From Ruania zhangjianzhongii (GTDB lineage Bacteria > Actinomycetota > Actinomycetes > Actinomycetales > Beutenbergiaceae), in contig NZ_CP042828.1 in assembly GCF_008000995.1 (NCBI RefSeq), forward strand, positions 3,710,882-3,774,881: a stretch of DNA of 64,000 nt, given 5' to 3'. The notes under the pieces were generated by a model. It searched no databases. It was not told where the DNA came from and saw only the letters and a list, made by a program, of their open reading frames with translations. Position numbers and translations under genes: made by a program. Shown piece by piece: positions 1 through 8,050 of the stretch; the stretch's first letter is position 1, and every line of letters starts with the position of its first letter.

Positions 1-936
1 CAGCACCAGCGGATCGACGTTCCCCCCGGAGAGAATCACCACGACCGGTCCCTCCAGCCGGCCCGGTCGCCGCATCAGCTCGGCCACCCCTGCCGCACCG
101 GAGGGTTCCACCACGAGCTTGGCCCGCTCGGCCAGCACGAGCAAGGCCCGGGAGAGGTCCTCCTCGCTGACTGTCTCCACCCGGCGCACGTGCTCGCGGA
201 CGATCCCCAGCGGCACCTGCCCCGGGGTGCCGATCGCGATCCCGTCGGCCATGGTGTGCATGCTCTCCAGCGGCACCGGGCGGCCCGCGGCCAGAGATGC
301 CGGATAGGCGGCAGCTCCCTCGGCCTGGACGCCGACGATCTGCACCTCGGGGCCCAGCGTGGCGTGCGCGGCGGTCGCGATGCCGGCGAGCAGGCCGCCG
401 CCGCCGGTGGGCACCACGATGGTGCGTGCGGTCGGTACCTGCTCGGCCACCTCGAGGGCCACGGTCGCCTGCCCGGTCACGATGTCCTCGTGGTCGAACG
501 GGTGGATCACCACCTGGCCGGTGCGCTCGGACTCGGCTCGGGCCTCGGCGAGGGCCTCGTCCACCGTCCGGCCGTGGATGCGTACCTCGGCGCCGTAGCC
601 GCGGGTGGCAGCGAGCTTGGGCAGTGCAGCGCCCTGTGGCATGTAGATCGTGGCGGAGATGCCCAGCAGCCGAGCGGCCAGGGCCACCCCCTGGGCGTGG
701 TTACCGGCACTGGCCGCGAGCACGCCGGCAGCCTTCTGTTCGTCACTGAGCCGGCACATCCGGGTATAGGAGCCGCGGATCTTGAACGAGCCACCGGTCT
801 GCAGGTTCTCGCACTTCAGCCACACCTCGGCCCCGGCGAGCTCGCTGATCGCGCGGCTGTACTGCACCGGGGTCTCCTGCACCACCGGCCGCAGTGCGGC
901 AGCAGCCTCTCGAATCGCCTCGATCGTCACGCTCAT
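1..936 (-). CDS. Threonine dehydratase (threonine ammonia-lyase), C-terminus cut by window edge
   Basis: This fold-type II PLP enzyme deaminates threonine (and usually serine) to the 2-oxo acid in the cytosol. The visible 312 residues begin MSVTIEAIREAA, carry the PLP-lysine motif SFKIRGS, the asparagine-bearing SAGNHAQGVA loop and the phosphate-binding GGGGL loop, and run off the left edge near ILSGGNVDPLVL. The start ATG overlaps the stop of the upstream permease gene (ATGA), so the two are probably translated together. What remains beyond the edge is unknown, so the biosynthetic (IlvA, with a regulatory domain) and catabolic (TdcB-like) forms cannot be separated. Family assignment is firm. 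Confidence 0.93.
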   Translation of the reverse strand, partial: MSVTIEAIREAAAALRPVVQETPVQYSRAISELAGAEVWLKCENLQTGGSFKIRGSYTRMCRLSDEQKAAGVLAASAGNHAQGVALAARLLGISATIYMPQGAALPKLAATRGYGAEVRIHGRTVDEALAEARAESERTGQVVIHPFDHEDIVTGQATVALEVAEQVPTARTIVVPTGGGGLLAGIATAAHATLGPEVQIVGVQAEGAAAYPASLAAGRPVPLESMHTMADGIAIGTPGQVPLGIVREHVRRVETVSEEDLSRALLVLAERAKLVVEPSGAAGVAELMRRPGRLEGPVVVILSGGNVDPLVL

Positions 937-2306
937 GTGCGCCTGGCCCGCACCCGTTGGATCAGTGGCGGTATCTCCCGGTGCGGATCCTGGCCGCCGT
1001 TGAGATAGTGCAGCACCGTATTCGCCACCGCCACCACGGGTACTGCGAACAGGGCGCCGACCACGCCACCGACGATTGTTCCGGTGGACACGGCGAGCAG
1101 CACCGCCACCGGGTGCAGCTTCAGCGCCCGGCTCATCAGCAGCGGTTGGAGCAGATTGCTCTCCGCCTGCTGGACGAGCAGCACCACACCGAGCATCGCC
1201 AGGGCGATCCAGATGCCCTGGTCCACCAGTGCCACGGCGACCGCTACCGAGCCGGTCACCACGGCACCGACGATCGGGATGAACGATCCGAGGAACACCA
1301 GCACACCGAGCGGCAGCGCCAGCGGTACGCCGAGCAACCATGCGCCCAACCCGATGCCGACGCCGTCGATGAAGGCCACCATGATCTGGGTGCGGGCGTA
1401 GCTACTGAGGCTGAACCAGGCCTTCTGCCCAGCCACGTCCACGCGGTCGCGAGCGACCTGCGGGAACAGTTTAACCAGCCAGCTCCAGATGGTCGAGCCG
1501 TCCTTGAGGAAGAAGAACAGGCAGAACAGCGCGATCAGCGAGCCGGCGAGCACGTTGCCCACCGAGGTACCGACCGAGAGCGCACCCGAGGCGATGGTCT
1601 GCGCGTTCGACTCCAGCTGCGCCTGGATCTGCTGGACGTAGGTATCGATGTCCTCCTGGCTGAGTTGCAGCGGACCGGTGGACAGCCAGCTGAGCAGCCT
1701 CTGGATGCCCTCCCAGGCGGTCGCACTCAGATCTCGGATACCGGAGGCGATCGACGCGCCGGCCAGGGTGAGCAGCCCACTCAATAGCAGGACCATGGTC
1801 AGCAGGGTGATGAGGGTTCCGGCCGTCCGCGGAATCTTGTGCCGCTCCAGCCAGTTCACCGCAGGGCCGAGCAGCGAGGTGATCAGTGCAGCCACGAGGA
1901 TCGGCACGACGACCGTCTTGATCTGGATCAGCCCGTACCCAGCAACCACTCCGGCGGCGACGATCACCAGGAACCGCCAGGACCAGGCAGCCATTCCGCT
2001 GACCGCGGGGGTGACCGGGGACCGCTTCGGGTCGGACTCGACCACGGCGATCACGTCATCATCGTCCTGACGCTCGGCGGCGAGCGCGGCAGCGGCACCG
2101 ACCGCGATGTCCTCAGGCTCGGTGCGCCCCCGCTCGGCAGTCCCGTCGCGACCTGCGGCGACCGTGGCGTCGGCGGACTCGCGCCGCCCGTCCTGACCCT
2201 GACACTCGGCCCGGTTGCCCTGCTCCAGGTCCTGATCCTCGGGCGGGTGCTGCTCGTCCCGACCGCCAACAGGATCAGGTGTCGATCCTGGTTCACCCTT
2301 GTGCAT
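933..2306 (-). CDS. AI-2E family transporter (PerM/YhhQ-type permease)
   Basis: A 457-residue membrane protein of the AI-2E exporter family, whose members move varied small molecules or ions; the substrate cannot be told from sequence. Residues 1 to about 105 are hydrophilic and rich in Glu, Asp, Gly and Arg, probably a disordered cytoplasmic tail. About eight hydrophobic segments follow, with the family's central non-membrane region and a C-terminal part containing GSFIPIVGAVV. The ATG at 2306 was chosen because GAGAGGG lies just upstream; an open frame continues further upstream but has no domain. The gene overlaps the threonine dehydratase gene by four bases and is divergent from msrA. Confidence 0.85.
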   Translation of the reverse strand: MHKGEPGSTPDPVGGRDEQHPPEDQDLEQGNRAECQGQDGRRESADATVAAGRDGTAERGRTEPEDIAVGAAAALAAERQDDDDVIAVVESDPKRSPVTPAVSGMAAWSWRFLVIVAAGVVAGYGLIQIKTVVVPILVAALITSLLGPAVNWLERHKIPRTAGTLITLLTMVLLLSGLLTLAGASIASGIRDLSATAWEGIQRLLSWLSTGPLQLSQEDIDTYVQQIQAQLESNAQTIASGALSVGTSVGNVLAGSLIALFCLFFFLKDGSTIWSWLVKLFPQVARDRVDVAGQKAWFSLSSYARTQIMVAFIDGVGIGLGAWLLGVPLALPLGVLVFLGSFIPIVGAVVTGSVAVAVALVDQGIWIALAMLGVVLLVQQAESNLLQPLLMSRALKLHPVAVLLAVSTGTIVGGVVGALFAVPVVAVANTVLHYLNGGQDPHREIPPLIQRVRARRT

Positions 2307-2474
2307 GGCACCACCCTCTCTCGGACTGCATTCAGGGTACCTGGCGGGGAACATCTCGCCCTGGCGTAGCGTTGTCGTGGACGGCGCGAGTTCAGCGGAT
2401 CGATCCGCTCGCCCGTGGTCCACCTGCCACCGGGCGAAGGTTGCGCCGCACGAGCGCAGGAATGAGGGAGCCAG

Positions 2475-3191
2475 ATGATATTCGGTGCATGGACGAAGGC
2501 CACGATGGTCGCCCCCGAGGACGCTCTCTCCGGCCGGGAGGAACCGCTGCCGGTACCGGCCACGCACACCGTGCTGGGCACCTCGCTGCAGGGCCCCTGG
2601 CCGGCAGGCACCCGCACCGTCCAGGTGGGGATGGGCTGTTTCTGGGGCGCCGAACGCATCTTCTGGCGGCTGCCGGGCGTGGTGTCCACCGCCGCCGGGT
2701 ACGCCGGGGGCTACACCCCGAACCCCAGCTACGAGGAAGTGTGCACGGGGATGACCGGGCACACCGAGGCGGTGCTGGTGGCCTACGACCCGGAGCAGAT
2801 CGACCTGGAGCACCTGCTCAAGGAGTTCTGGGAGAACCACGATCCCACGCAGGGCTTCCGGCAGGGCAACGATCGCGGTACCCAGTACCGCTCGGCCATC
2901 TACTGGACCGACCCGGCCGACGAGGCCCTGGTGCGGGCCTCACGGGAGGCGATGAACGCCGTCGCCCACTCCAGCGGATTCGGTGAGATCACCACGGAGC
3001 TCGCCCCGGCGGGTGAGTTCTACTACGCCGAGGACTACCACCAGCAATACCTGCACAAGAATCCGGGCGGCTACTGCAACCACGGCCCGAACGGGATGAG
3101 CTGCCCGGTGGGGGTGCTGCGCCAGGACCAGGTACCGAGCCAGGAGTCGGTGCTCGCGAACCAGCGGGAGGCGCGGCCCGAGACCGCCTGA
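2475..3191 (+). CDS. msrA: Peptide-methionine (S)-S-oxide reductase MsrA
   Basis: Repairs oxidised proteins by reducing methionine S-sulfoxide, using thioredoxin-type reductants in the cytosol. The 238-residue product has the catalytic motif GCFWGAE with the nucleophilic cysteine at about residue 55, then the family blocks [32 protein letters not shown] and QYRSAIY. A GAGGGAG ribosome site precedes the ATG; a second in-frame Met at residue 11 is possible. There is no MsrB domain fused to it. It is divergent from the AI-2E family gene and convergent with the next hydrolase gene, so it is probably transcribed alone. Confidence 0.95.
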   Translation: MIFGAWTKATMVAPEDALSGREEPLPVPATHTVLGTSLQGPWPAGTRTVQVGMGCFWGAERIFWRLPGVVSTAAGYAGGYTPNPSYEEVCTGMTGHTEAVLVAYDPEQIDLEHLLKEFWENHDPTQGFRQGNDRGTQYRSAIYWTDPADEALVRASREAMNAVAHSSGFGEITTELAPAGEFYYAEDYHQQYLHKNPGGYCNHGPNGMSCPVGVLRQDQVPSQESVLANQREARPETA

Positions 3192-3216
3192 TTCCACGAA
3201 GTGGGACCGCGACGTT

Positions 3217-3240
3217 TCACCACCCGGTCCCGGGTGGTGA
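3217..3240. terminator. Hairpin between convergent genes
   Basis: TCACCACCCGG and CCGGGTGGTGA form an 11-bp perfect stem around a two-base centre, between the stop of msrA and the 3' end of the convergent alpha/beta hydrolase gene. It could act as a bidirectional terminator, but neither side has a clear run of T residues. Confidence 0.5.
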
Positions 3241-3318
3241 TACATCGGCAGCGGTGTCGGGCACCCACGGGGTCTGGCCGGCGTCGAGCACCTCGCGCGG
3301 CCCGGCCGGGAACCACCC

Positions 3319-4161
3319 TCACGAGGTGTGCCGCAGGATGGCCTCGGTCACGATCGGCCAGATCATCCGCGGTAGGCCCTGGCCGATGCCGGGCAGCGTG
3401 ATCAGTTCAGCGCCAGGGATCTCCGCAGCCAGCGCCACCCCGTTTCCGTGCGGGAAGAACAGATCCTCCTCGCCGTGCAGCACCAGGGTCGGCGCGGTGA
3501 CCTCGCCGAGGCGCTCGCGCCACCGCGGCGTGCAGTCGATCGCCGCGAACACGGTGCCCAGCTGGCTCGCCTGCTGCGCGGCCGGGGTCGGCGCCGCCCG
3601 GTCGAACACCGCGCCGGCACTCGCGCGAACCTCCTGCTCGTCGAAACCCCGCGAGCCGGACGTCAACCGGGCGGAACCGGTCATGTACTCCACCACGCTG
3701 GCTCGATCGGTCCAGTCCGGCTCGGAGGCCGAGAACATCTGCCCCATCAGCTCCGGGTCGTGGTCGGGCAGGTCAGGATCGACCGGACCGGGTGCGACCG
3801 GGCGGGTGGCCACGAGCGTCAGCGACGCCACCTGCTCCGGATGGTCCAGCGCGAGCAGCTGGGCGATGAACCCGCCCACTCCCATCCCGACCACGTGCGC
3901 AGCACCCAGGCCCAGCGTCCGCAGCAGGTCTGCGGCGTCGGTGACCAGGTCGCGCAGGTCGTAGCCGGGGGCCTGCGGGTCCACGAACGTCGACCGGCCG
4001 GTATCGCGCAGGTCGTAGCGCAGCACGTATCGCCCGGCCAGCGCCGTACACAGCTCCGCCGGCCAGCTCAGCATGGTCACGCCGACCAGCAGCACCGGCG
4101 GATCCGCCGGATCCCCGAACGTCTCCACACACAGCTCCACGCCGTTCACCGCTACCTGCAT
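3319..4161 (-). CDS. Alpha/beta hydrolase-fold protein without catalytic Ser and His
   Basis: A 280-residue protein with the layout of soluble alpha/beta hydrolases: oxyanion-side strand PPVLLVG, RYDLRDTGRS, the turn after strand 5, a lid region at about 130-200, LVLHGEEDLFFP with the acid Asp at about 233, and a C-terminal LPGIGQGLP. The nucleophile elbow reads GMGVGG at residues 92-97, with Gly94 where the family has Ser, and Gln261 stands where the catalytic His is expected. The DNA supports both readings without ambiguity of frame. It may be a non-catalytic binding protein or a dead enzyme. A GAAGGGA site precedes the ATG. Confidence 0.8.
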   Translation of the reverse strand: MQVAVNGVELCVETFGDPADPPVLLVGVTMLSWPAELCTALAGRYVLRYDLRDTGRSTFVDPQAPGYDLRDLVTDAADLLRTLGLGAAHVVGMGVGGFIAQLLALDHPEQVASLTLVATRPVAPGPVDPDLPDHDPELMGQMFSASEPDWTDRASVVEYMTGSARLTSGSRGFDEQEVRASAGAVFDRAAPTPAAQQASQLGTVFAAIDCTPRWRERLGEVTAPTLVLHGEEDLFFPHGNGVALAAEIPGAELITLPGIGQGLPRMIWPIVTEAILRHTS

Positions 4162-4258
4162 ACCGTGTCCCTTCCGCCTTCATGATGGATCGCCTCATCA
4201 CCTGGTACGACCCGGCGTGCGCAAACTCATCGCCGCGGCTGGCCCCACCCTGTGCCGA

Positions 4259-6592
4259 TCAGCGGGTGGACGCCGCTGGCGGGCCGGAGCGTCGCGATGA
4301 CCACACGCCGTCGAGAGCGCCGCGGCCGTCCCGGAGCAAGTAGGCCCCCTCGACGTAGACGGTGTCGAACGGGCCGCCGACCACGTGGAAGGACGTGGCC
4401 CGGTTCGGCCCGGCCGCGATGTGCGCGGACATCGGGTCCGTGGCGCAGTGGTACATCCAGATCCCGGCCCGCCCCGCGGTGAAGGTGTAGCGGAGCGAGG
4501 CCCCCGGCGCGATCGTGCGCATCGGCCCGTCCGGGGCGAGGGCCCCGGCGTGGAAGTCGATCGAGTGCCCCATCGATCCGTCGTTGACCAGCGTGACCTC
4601 GAACGTGTCCCCCACCCGGCCGTGCAGTGTGGGCCCCGGTACCGTGCCGCCGAAGGTCCAGCGCCGCTGCCACACCCCGGGCGCCACCTCGAGCTCGACC
4701 TCCTGCACCTCGAGGGTGAGCCGGTGGGTGCTCTCCTCGGTCAGCTCCGGCAGCTGCGGATCGATCACGTTCTCGACGGCGGGGCTCACCTGGGCGGTAT
4801 CCGCACTATGGTCCGCGCTGCTGTGCTCCCCGTCGACGGCGGCGCCCGGCGGGGCGGTGGTCTCACCCTGGTCGGTGCTCGTCTGGTCCCGACCGGCCTC
4901 GGCGGTGGCTCCGGAGGCCACCAGGGTCAGCGTCATTCCCAGCTGCCGATGCCCGGCGACAGTGCACCAGCCCTCCAGGTCCCCGCCGACCACACCGATG
5001 TCCAGACGCTGGCTCTCGCCGGGGGCAAGCCGTTCGGAGGTCGCGCCGCCGACGGTCAGGTCGTGCACGTTCTGCGGATCGTCGTTGGTCAGCTCGATCA
5101 CCAGCCGGTCACCGGCTGGCACGCTGAGCGTGGCCGGGACGTAGCGCATGTCCTGCGCGCTGACCTGCACAGTGGTGGTCTCGCCGGTGGCGGCCACGTC
5201 GCGGTGGGCACTGCCGGCTGCGTTCAGTCCGGCCGCTGCCGGGTCGATACCCACGCCGATGCTGACCGCGAGCAGCACTGCCACCACGGCGACCACCAGC
5301 TGAGAGCGGCGCCAGAACACCGCCTCCTGCGCAGCGGGTGGGGCCGGCGCCCCGTGCCCGGCCTCGCCGGCGGTGCGGCGGGACCGGATCGCGCCCACCA
5401 TCATCGGTAGGAACGAGGCGAGGCCCACCAGCACCAGCACCGAGCAGGCCACCCGCACCCAGCTCGGCACCGGCAGCAGGCACAGCAGCAGGGCGACGTT
5501 CGTGGTCACGATCCGCACCGCTCCGTACCGGTCGAACCACGCACTGGCGGCCTTCAGCTTCGCCGGTCCCCCGCCCAGGGCCACCGGGAGCAGGTAGGAC
5601 AACGCGCCGAGCAGCACCTGAGCAGCCACTCCGACCACGAAGATCACCGTGGCCGGGGTGAACGCGCCCGCCACCTGTTCCCAGGAGTCGGCGCGCGCCG
5701 TGGCCACCGCCACCACCACGAGCCCGGCCAACAGCCAGACCAGGGCGGCTGCCACCGACGCCGCCGGGAACGAGCGGGGCGGACGCGCGATCGCGGGCCG
5801 AGCCAACGCCCGGCCCCAGCCGAGCACACCGAGGGTGTAGGTCGCGATCCCGGCCACGGTGACCCAGCGCAGGTCCGCGACTGCGCCAGCGAGCGTGGCC
5901 AGCAGGCCCAGCAGCAGCACCGGCAGCGCCTGGCGTGCCCAGCGTTCGGCACGCTCGTCGATCCGCGTGCGCAGGATCGTCGGCCAGAGGGTGAGCAGCG
6001 TTCCGGTCACGGTCAGGCCCACCCAGCCGAGCAGGTTGACCATCGTGTGCCCCACCAGCAGTCGGCCATGCCAGTCGCCGGGCAGCCCGCGCGCGAGCAG
6101 TACGCCGAGCACCGCACCGACCGGGAGCATGCCGCAGGCGCCGAGGTAGTAGCGGATGGTGATCCGAAACCGGCCCGGCAGCGCCCGGCGGAGCCGGCGC
6201 ACCAGCTGCACCCCGTGCCAGAGCACAGCAGCCACGACAGCACCCGCACCGGCGATGACCACGGGGAGGGACGCCGTCGGCACGCCGATCAGCACAGCAG
6301 TCACGCCGGCCAGCAGTAGCCAGAGCCGCCGGGACTGGACGCGGCGGTCGTCCAGCGTGGGCGGGGTCTTCAACAGCGCCTGGGCGAAGTAGGTGCTCCA
6401 CACCATGATCGCGTGCGTGATCGCCCCGAGCAGCACCAGATGCACCATCAGCCAGCGAGCGGAGGGGACCGCCTGGTGCGCCACCGCGAGGATCGCCGCC
6501 AGCACGAGCCAGAGCACCGCCGGATAGTCTCGCAGCGGCCATCGGCCCCGGGAGGCCACCGGACGAGATCTCGGACCGCCGGAGCTGGTCAT
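4259..6592 (-). pseudogene. Membrane-anchored multicopper oxidase / NirK-like protein, internally deleted and C-truncated
   Basis: The 777-residue frame has three parts: about twelve membrane segments (residues 20-430), a plastocyanin-like cupredoxin with a complete type-1 copper set (His510, Cys543, His548, Met553), and the start of a NirK-type oxidase. In the oxidase part His676, His681, His715, Cys716 and His724 match copper ligands, but AHIAAG runs directly into PNRATSFHVVGG. Pro729 thus stands where the type-1 Met belongs, and the segment normally between the two cupredoxin halves is absent. After LLRDGRGALDG the reading continues into an unrelated tail and stops. From family knowledge this would abolish nitrite reductase activity; the membrane part and first cupredoxin remain intact. 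It lies nine bases after the DUF2249 gene. Confidence 0.75.
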
Positions 6593-6600
6593 CGCTGCAG

Positions 6601-6915
6601 TCAGCCCTGCCGGGTCAGCCGCAACGTCCAGGCTTGCGGGCCCTCCTGCAGGTAGGTGACCTGCACCGGGTCCCGGTCGGCGATCTGGGCGAGCAGCGGC
6701 TTCGGGTCGTGCGGGGCGACCAGGTCCAGCGATCCTCCGGCGGGTACGGCGCCGAGGGCGCCGAACACGGTGGCGTGCCGGATGGCATGGGGGATCTCCC
6801 GCACGTCCAGCATCGGGATTCCCTCGTCCGTGCAGCCGCATGCGCACCCGGAGGCGCTCACATCGGTCACCGGCAGCGTCGCGGGAGCGGCGGGCTGTGC
6901 TTGGGGATCGGTCAT
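6601..6915 (-). CDS. DUF2249 domain protein
   Basis: A 104-residue cytosolic protein matching the small DUF2249 family, common beside denitrification and nitrate reductase genes but without an assigned reaction. The domain (residues about 35-102) shows LDVREIP, then RHATVFGALGAVPAGGSLDLVAPHDPKPLL and the closing strand WTLRLTRQG. Before it is a cysteine cluster, GCACGC, that could bind metal. The gene is first in a two-gene unit with the multicopper oxidase gene and is divergent from the regulator gene, so both probably answer to the same control region. Confidence 0.82.
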   Translation of the reverse strand: MTDPQAQPAAPATLPVTDVSASGCACGCTDEGIPMLDVREIPHAIRHATVFGALGAVPAGGSLDLVAPHDPKPLLAQIADRDPVQVTYLQEGPQAWTLRLTRQG

Positions 6916-6988
6916 CGTTCCTCCTCATGTTGGGCGCATCGCCGTGGCGAGAAACCACTGGTCGATTCCGGTGGTGGACCACCTCCTC

Positions 6989-7018
6989 GAATATTACACT
7001 CCGAATTGTGAATAATTC
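6989..7018. promoter_or_regulatory. Imperfect palindrome over the regulator start
   Basis: GAATATTACAC and GTGAATAATTC form an imperfect inverted repeat (8 of 11 positions pair) with an 8-base centre. It is a marked AT-rich island in GC-rich DNA, lies between the divergent DUF2249 and regulator genes and includes the regulator's GTG start. It is a candidate operator for autoregulation and for the DUF2249/oxidase unit. Confidence 0.5.
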
Positions 7019-7721
7019 TGCTGCCTTCGGGCCGGTGCCGACGCCGGAGCCTTCGGCCGCTCCCGGTCCGGCGCAGCGCGTCCTGTCGACTCTCGGCCCG
7101 GCCGGCCAGACCGCCTCCGTGACGGACCTGAGCGCGGCCACCGGCACCCACCCGAACACCGTGCGCCGGGCCTTGTCGGACCTGCACACCGCCGGCCTGG
7201 TGCAGCGCTCCCGGGTACCCACCGGCGGTCGCGGCCGGCCGCACTACACCTACTCCCTGACCACCGCCGGCCGGCACGCCCAGCCGACCGGCAGGGCCTT
7301 CCGCGAGTACCGCAGCCTCACCGAGGCATTCGCCACCCACCTAGCGCAACGCTCCGACGATGCCGGGGCCGACGCCCGTGCGATCGGGCGGACCTGGGGC
7401 GCCTCGCTGGCCGAAGAACAGAACAGCAGCGCCCGCCCGGCCGCTGAGGACCGGGTGACCGACCTGCTCGCCGAGCTCGGCTTCGGGCCAGTGCCTGACG
7501 ACGAGGGCACCGCCCTGCGCACCTGCCCACTGCTGGAACTGGCCAAGGAGATGCCCGAGGTCATCTGTCAGGTGCACCAGGGCCTGGTGGAGGGCGCACT
7601 GGAGAGCTATGGCGCACCCGCCGGCGACGTGCAGCTGACTCCGTTCGCCGAAGTCGGGGCCTGCCGGCTGCGCCTGCACGCCGAGCCGAGCCGAGCCGAG
7701 CCAATTCTCCGCTACCGCTGA
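7008..7721 (+). CDS. Winged-helix regulator of the ArsR/SufR type with putative Fe-S ligands
   Basis: A 237-residue transcription factor. Residues about 24-90 form a winged helix (VTDLSAATGTHPNTVRRALSDLH as recognition region, then a wing with GGRGRPHYTY). The C-terminal half carries Cys173 (RTCPLLELA), Cys187 and His190 (VICQVHQG) and Cys219 (GACRL), the ligand pattern of SufR-like regulators that hold an iron-sulfur cluster. From the family and its place between the DUF2249/copper oxidase unit and narGHJI, it may sense NO, oxygen or cluster status; this is inference. The GTG start at 7008 is preferred because the upstream open frame lacks a domain and the AT-rich operator lies there. Confidence 0.78.
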   Translation: MNNSAAFGPVPTPEPSAAPGPAQRVLSTLGPAGQTASVTDLSAATGTHPNTVRRALSDLHTAGLVQRSRVPTGGRGRPHYTYSLTTAGRHAQPTGRAFREYRSLTEAFATHLAQRSDDAGADARAIGRTWGASLAEEQNSSARPAAEDRVTDLLAELGFGPVPDDEGTALRTCPLLELAKEMPEVICQVHQGLVEGALESYGAPAGDVQLTPFAEVGACRLRLHAEPSRAEPILRYR

Positions 7722-7769
7722 CGGAGAACCGGAAAGCGAACAATGAATCGCCCACTGAACTTCACGCAC

Positions 7770-7783
7770 ATTTCCGCGGAAAT
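7770..7783. promoter_or_regulatory. Perfect 14-bp palindrome upstream of nar
   Basis: ATTTCCGCGGAAAT is a perfect palindrome inside the 209-base gap between the regulator gene and the nar leader. Its position, about 90 bases before the predicted -35 box, fits an activator site, but no known factor is recognised. Confidence 0.4.
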
Positions 7784-7802
7784 TAGTGCCGCCGAGCCGG
7801 CT

Positions 7803-7834
7803 CGATTTAAGCGACGTGAGCGTGCGGTAAATCG
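7803..7834. promoter_or_regulatory. CGATTTA/TAAATCG inverted repeat upstream of nar
   Basis: CGATTTA and TAAATCG are perfect 7-base arms separated by 18 bases, about 25 bases before the predicted -35 box of the nar operon. This spacing fits a bound activator dimer. It is not a classical FNR or NarL site. Confidence 0.4.
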
Positions 7835-7859
7835 CCCTGGAAATCGCAGTTCGTGCTGG

Positions 7860-7888
7860 TTGCCGCCCCTATTCGGTCGGGTTATGTT
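7860..7888 (+). promoter_or_regulatory. Predicted promoter of the nar operon
   Basis: TTGCCG and TATGTT are separated by 17 bases and end 42 bases before the leader ORF. The boxes match the housekeeping consensus partly, as expected for a promoter that needs an activator. Confidence 0.45.
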
Positions 7889-7930
7889 AGGACGAAATAC
7901 TCACTCGTCTGCAGTTCCTCAGGAGGGCAC

Positions 7931-8050
7931 ATGCTCGCCCCAGCAGTTACTGATCTGCCGATCGCGGCCGGGGGTGGTGCAGTGGGTCCGTGGCGGCGCG
8001 GGCTGCCGGCGCCGGCAGGCACCGAGCCCAGGGCGGGTGGCTCGCGATGA
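7931..8050 (+). CDS. Short leader ORF coupled to narG
   Basis: A 39-codon frame starting MLAPAVTDLPIAAGG has the strongest ribosome site in this area (AGGAGGG, seven bases before the ATG) and ends in a TGA that overlaps the narG ATG (ATGA). narG itself has no convincing ribosome site, so ribosomes ending the leader probably restart on narG. The peptide is Gly/Pro/Arg-rich, has no domain and no membrane segment. It may be a real small protein, a translational coupling device, or a remnant of a larger gene once in front of narG. Confidence 0.5.
   Translation: MLAPAVTDLPIAAGGGAVGPWRRGLPAPAGTEPRAGGSR

Noticed and set aside
5109-6542. 477-codon minus-strand frame within the copper oxidase gene
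   Set aside because: Shadow frame, Arg/Ala/Gly-rich, no domain; the other frame gives membrane helices and cupredoxin motifs.
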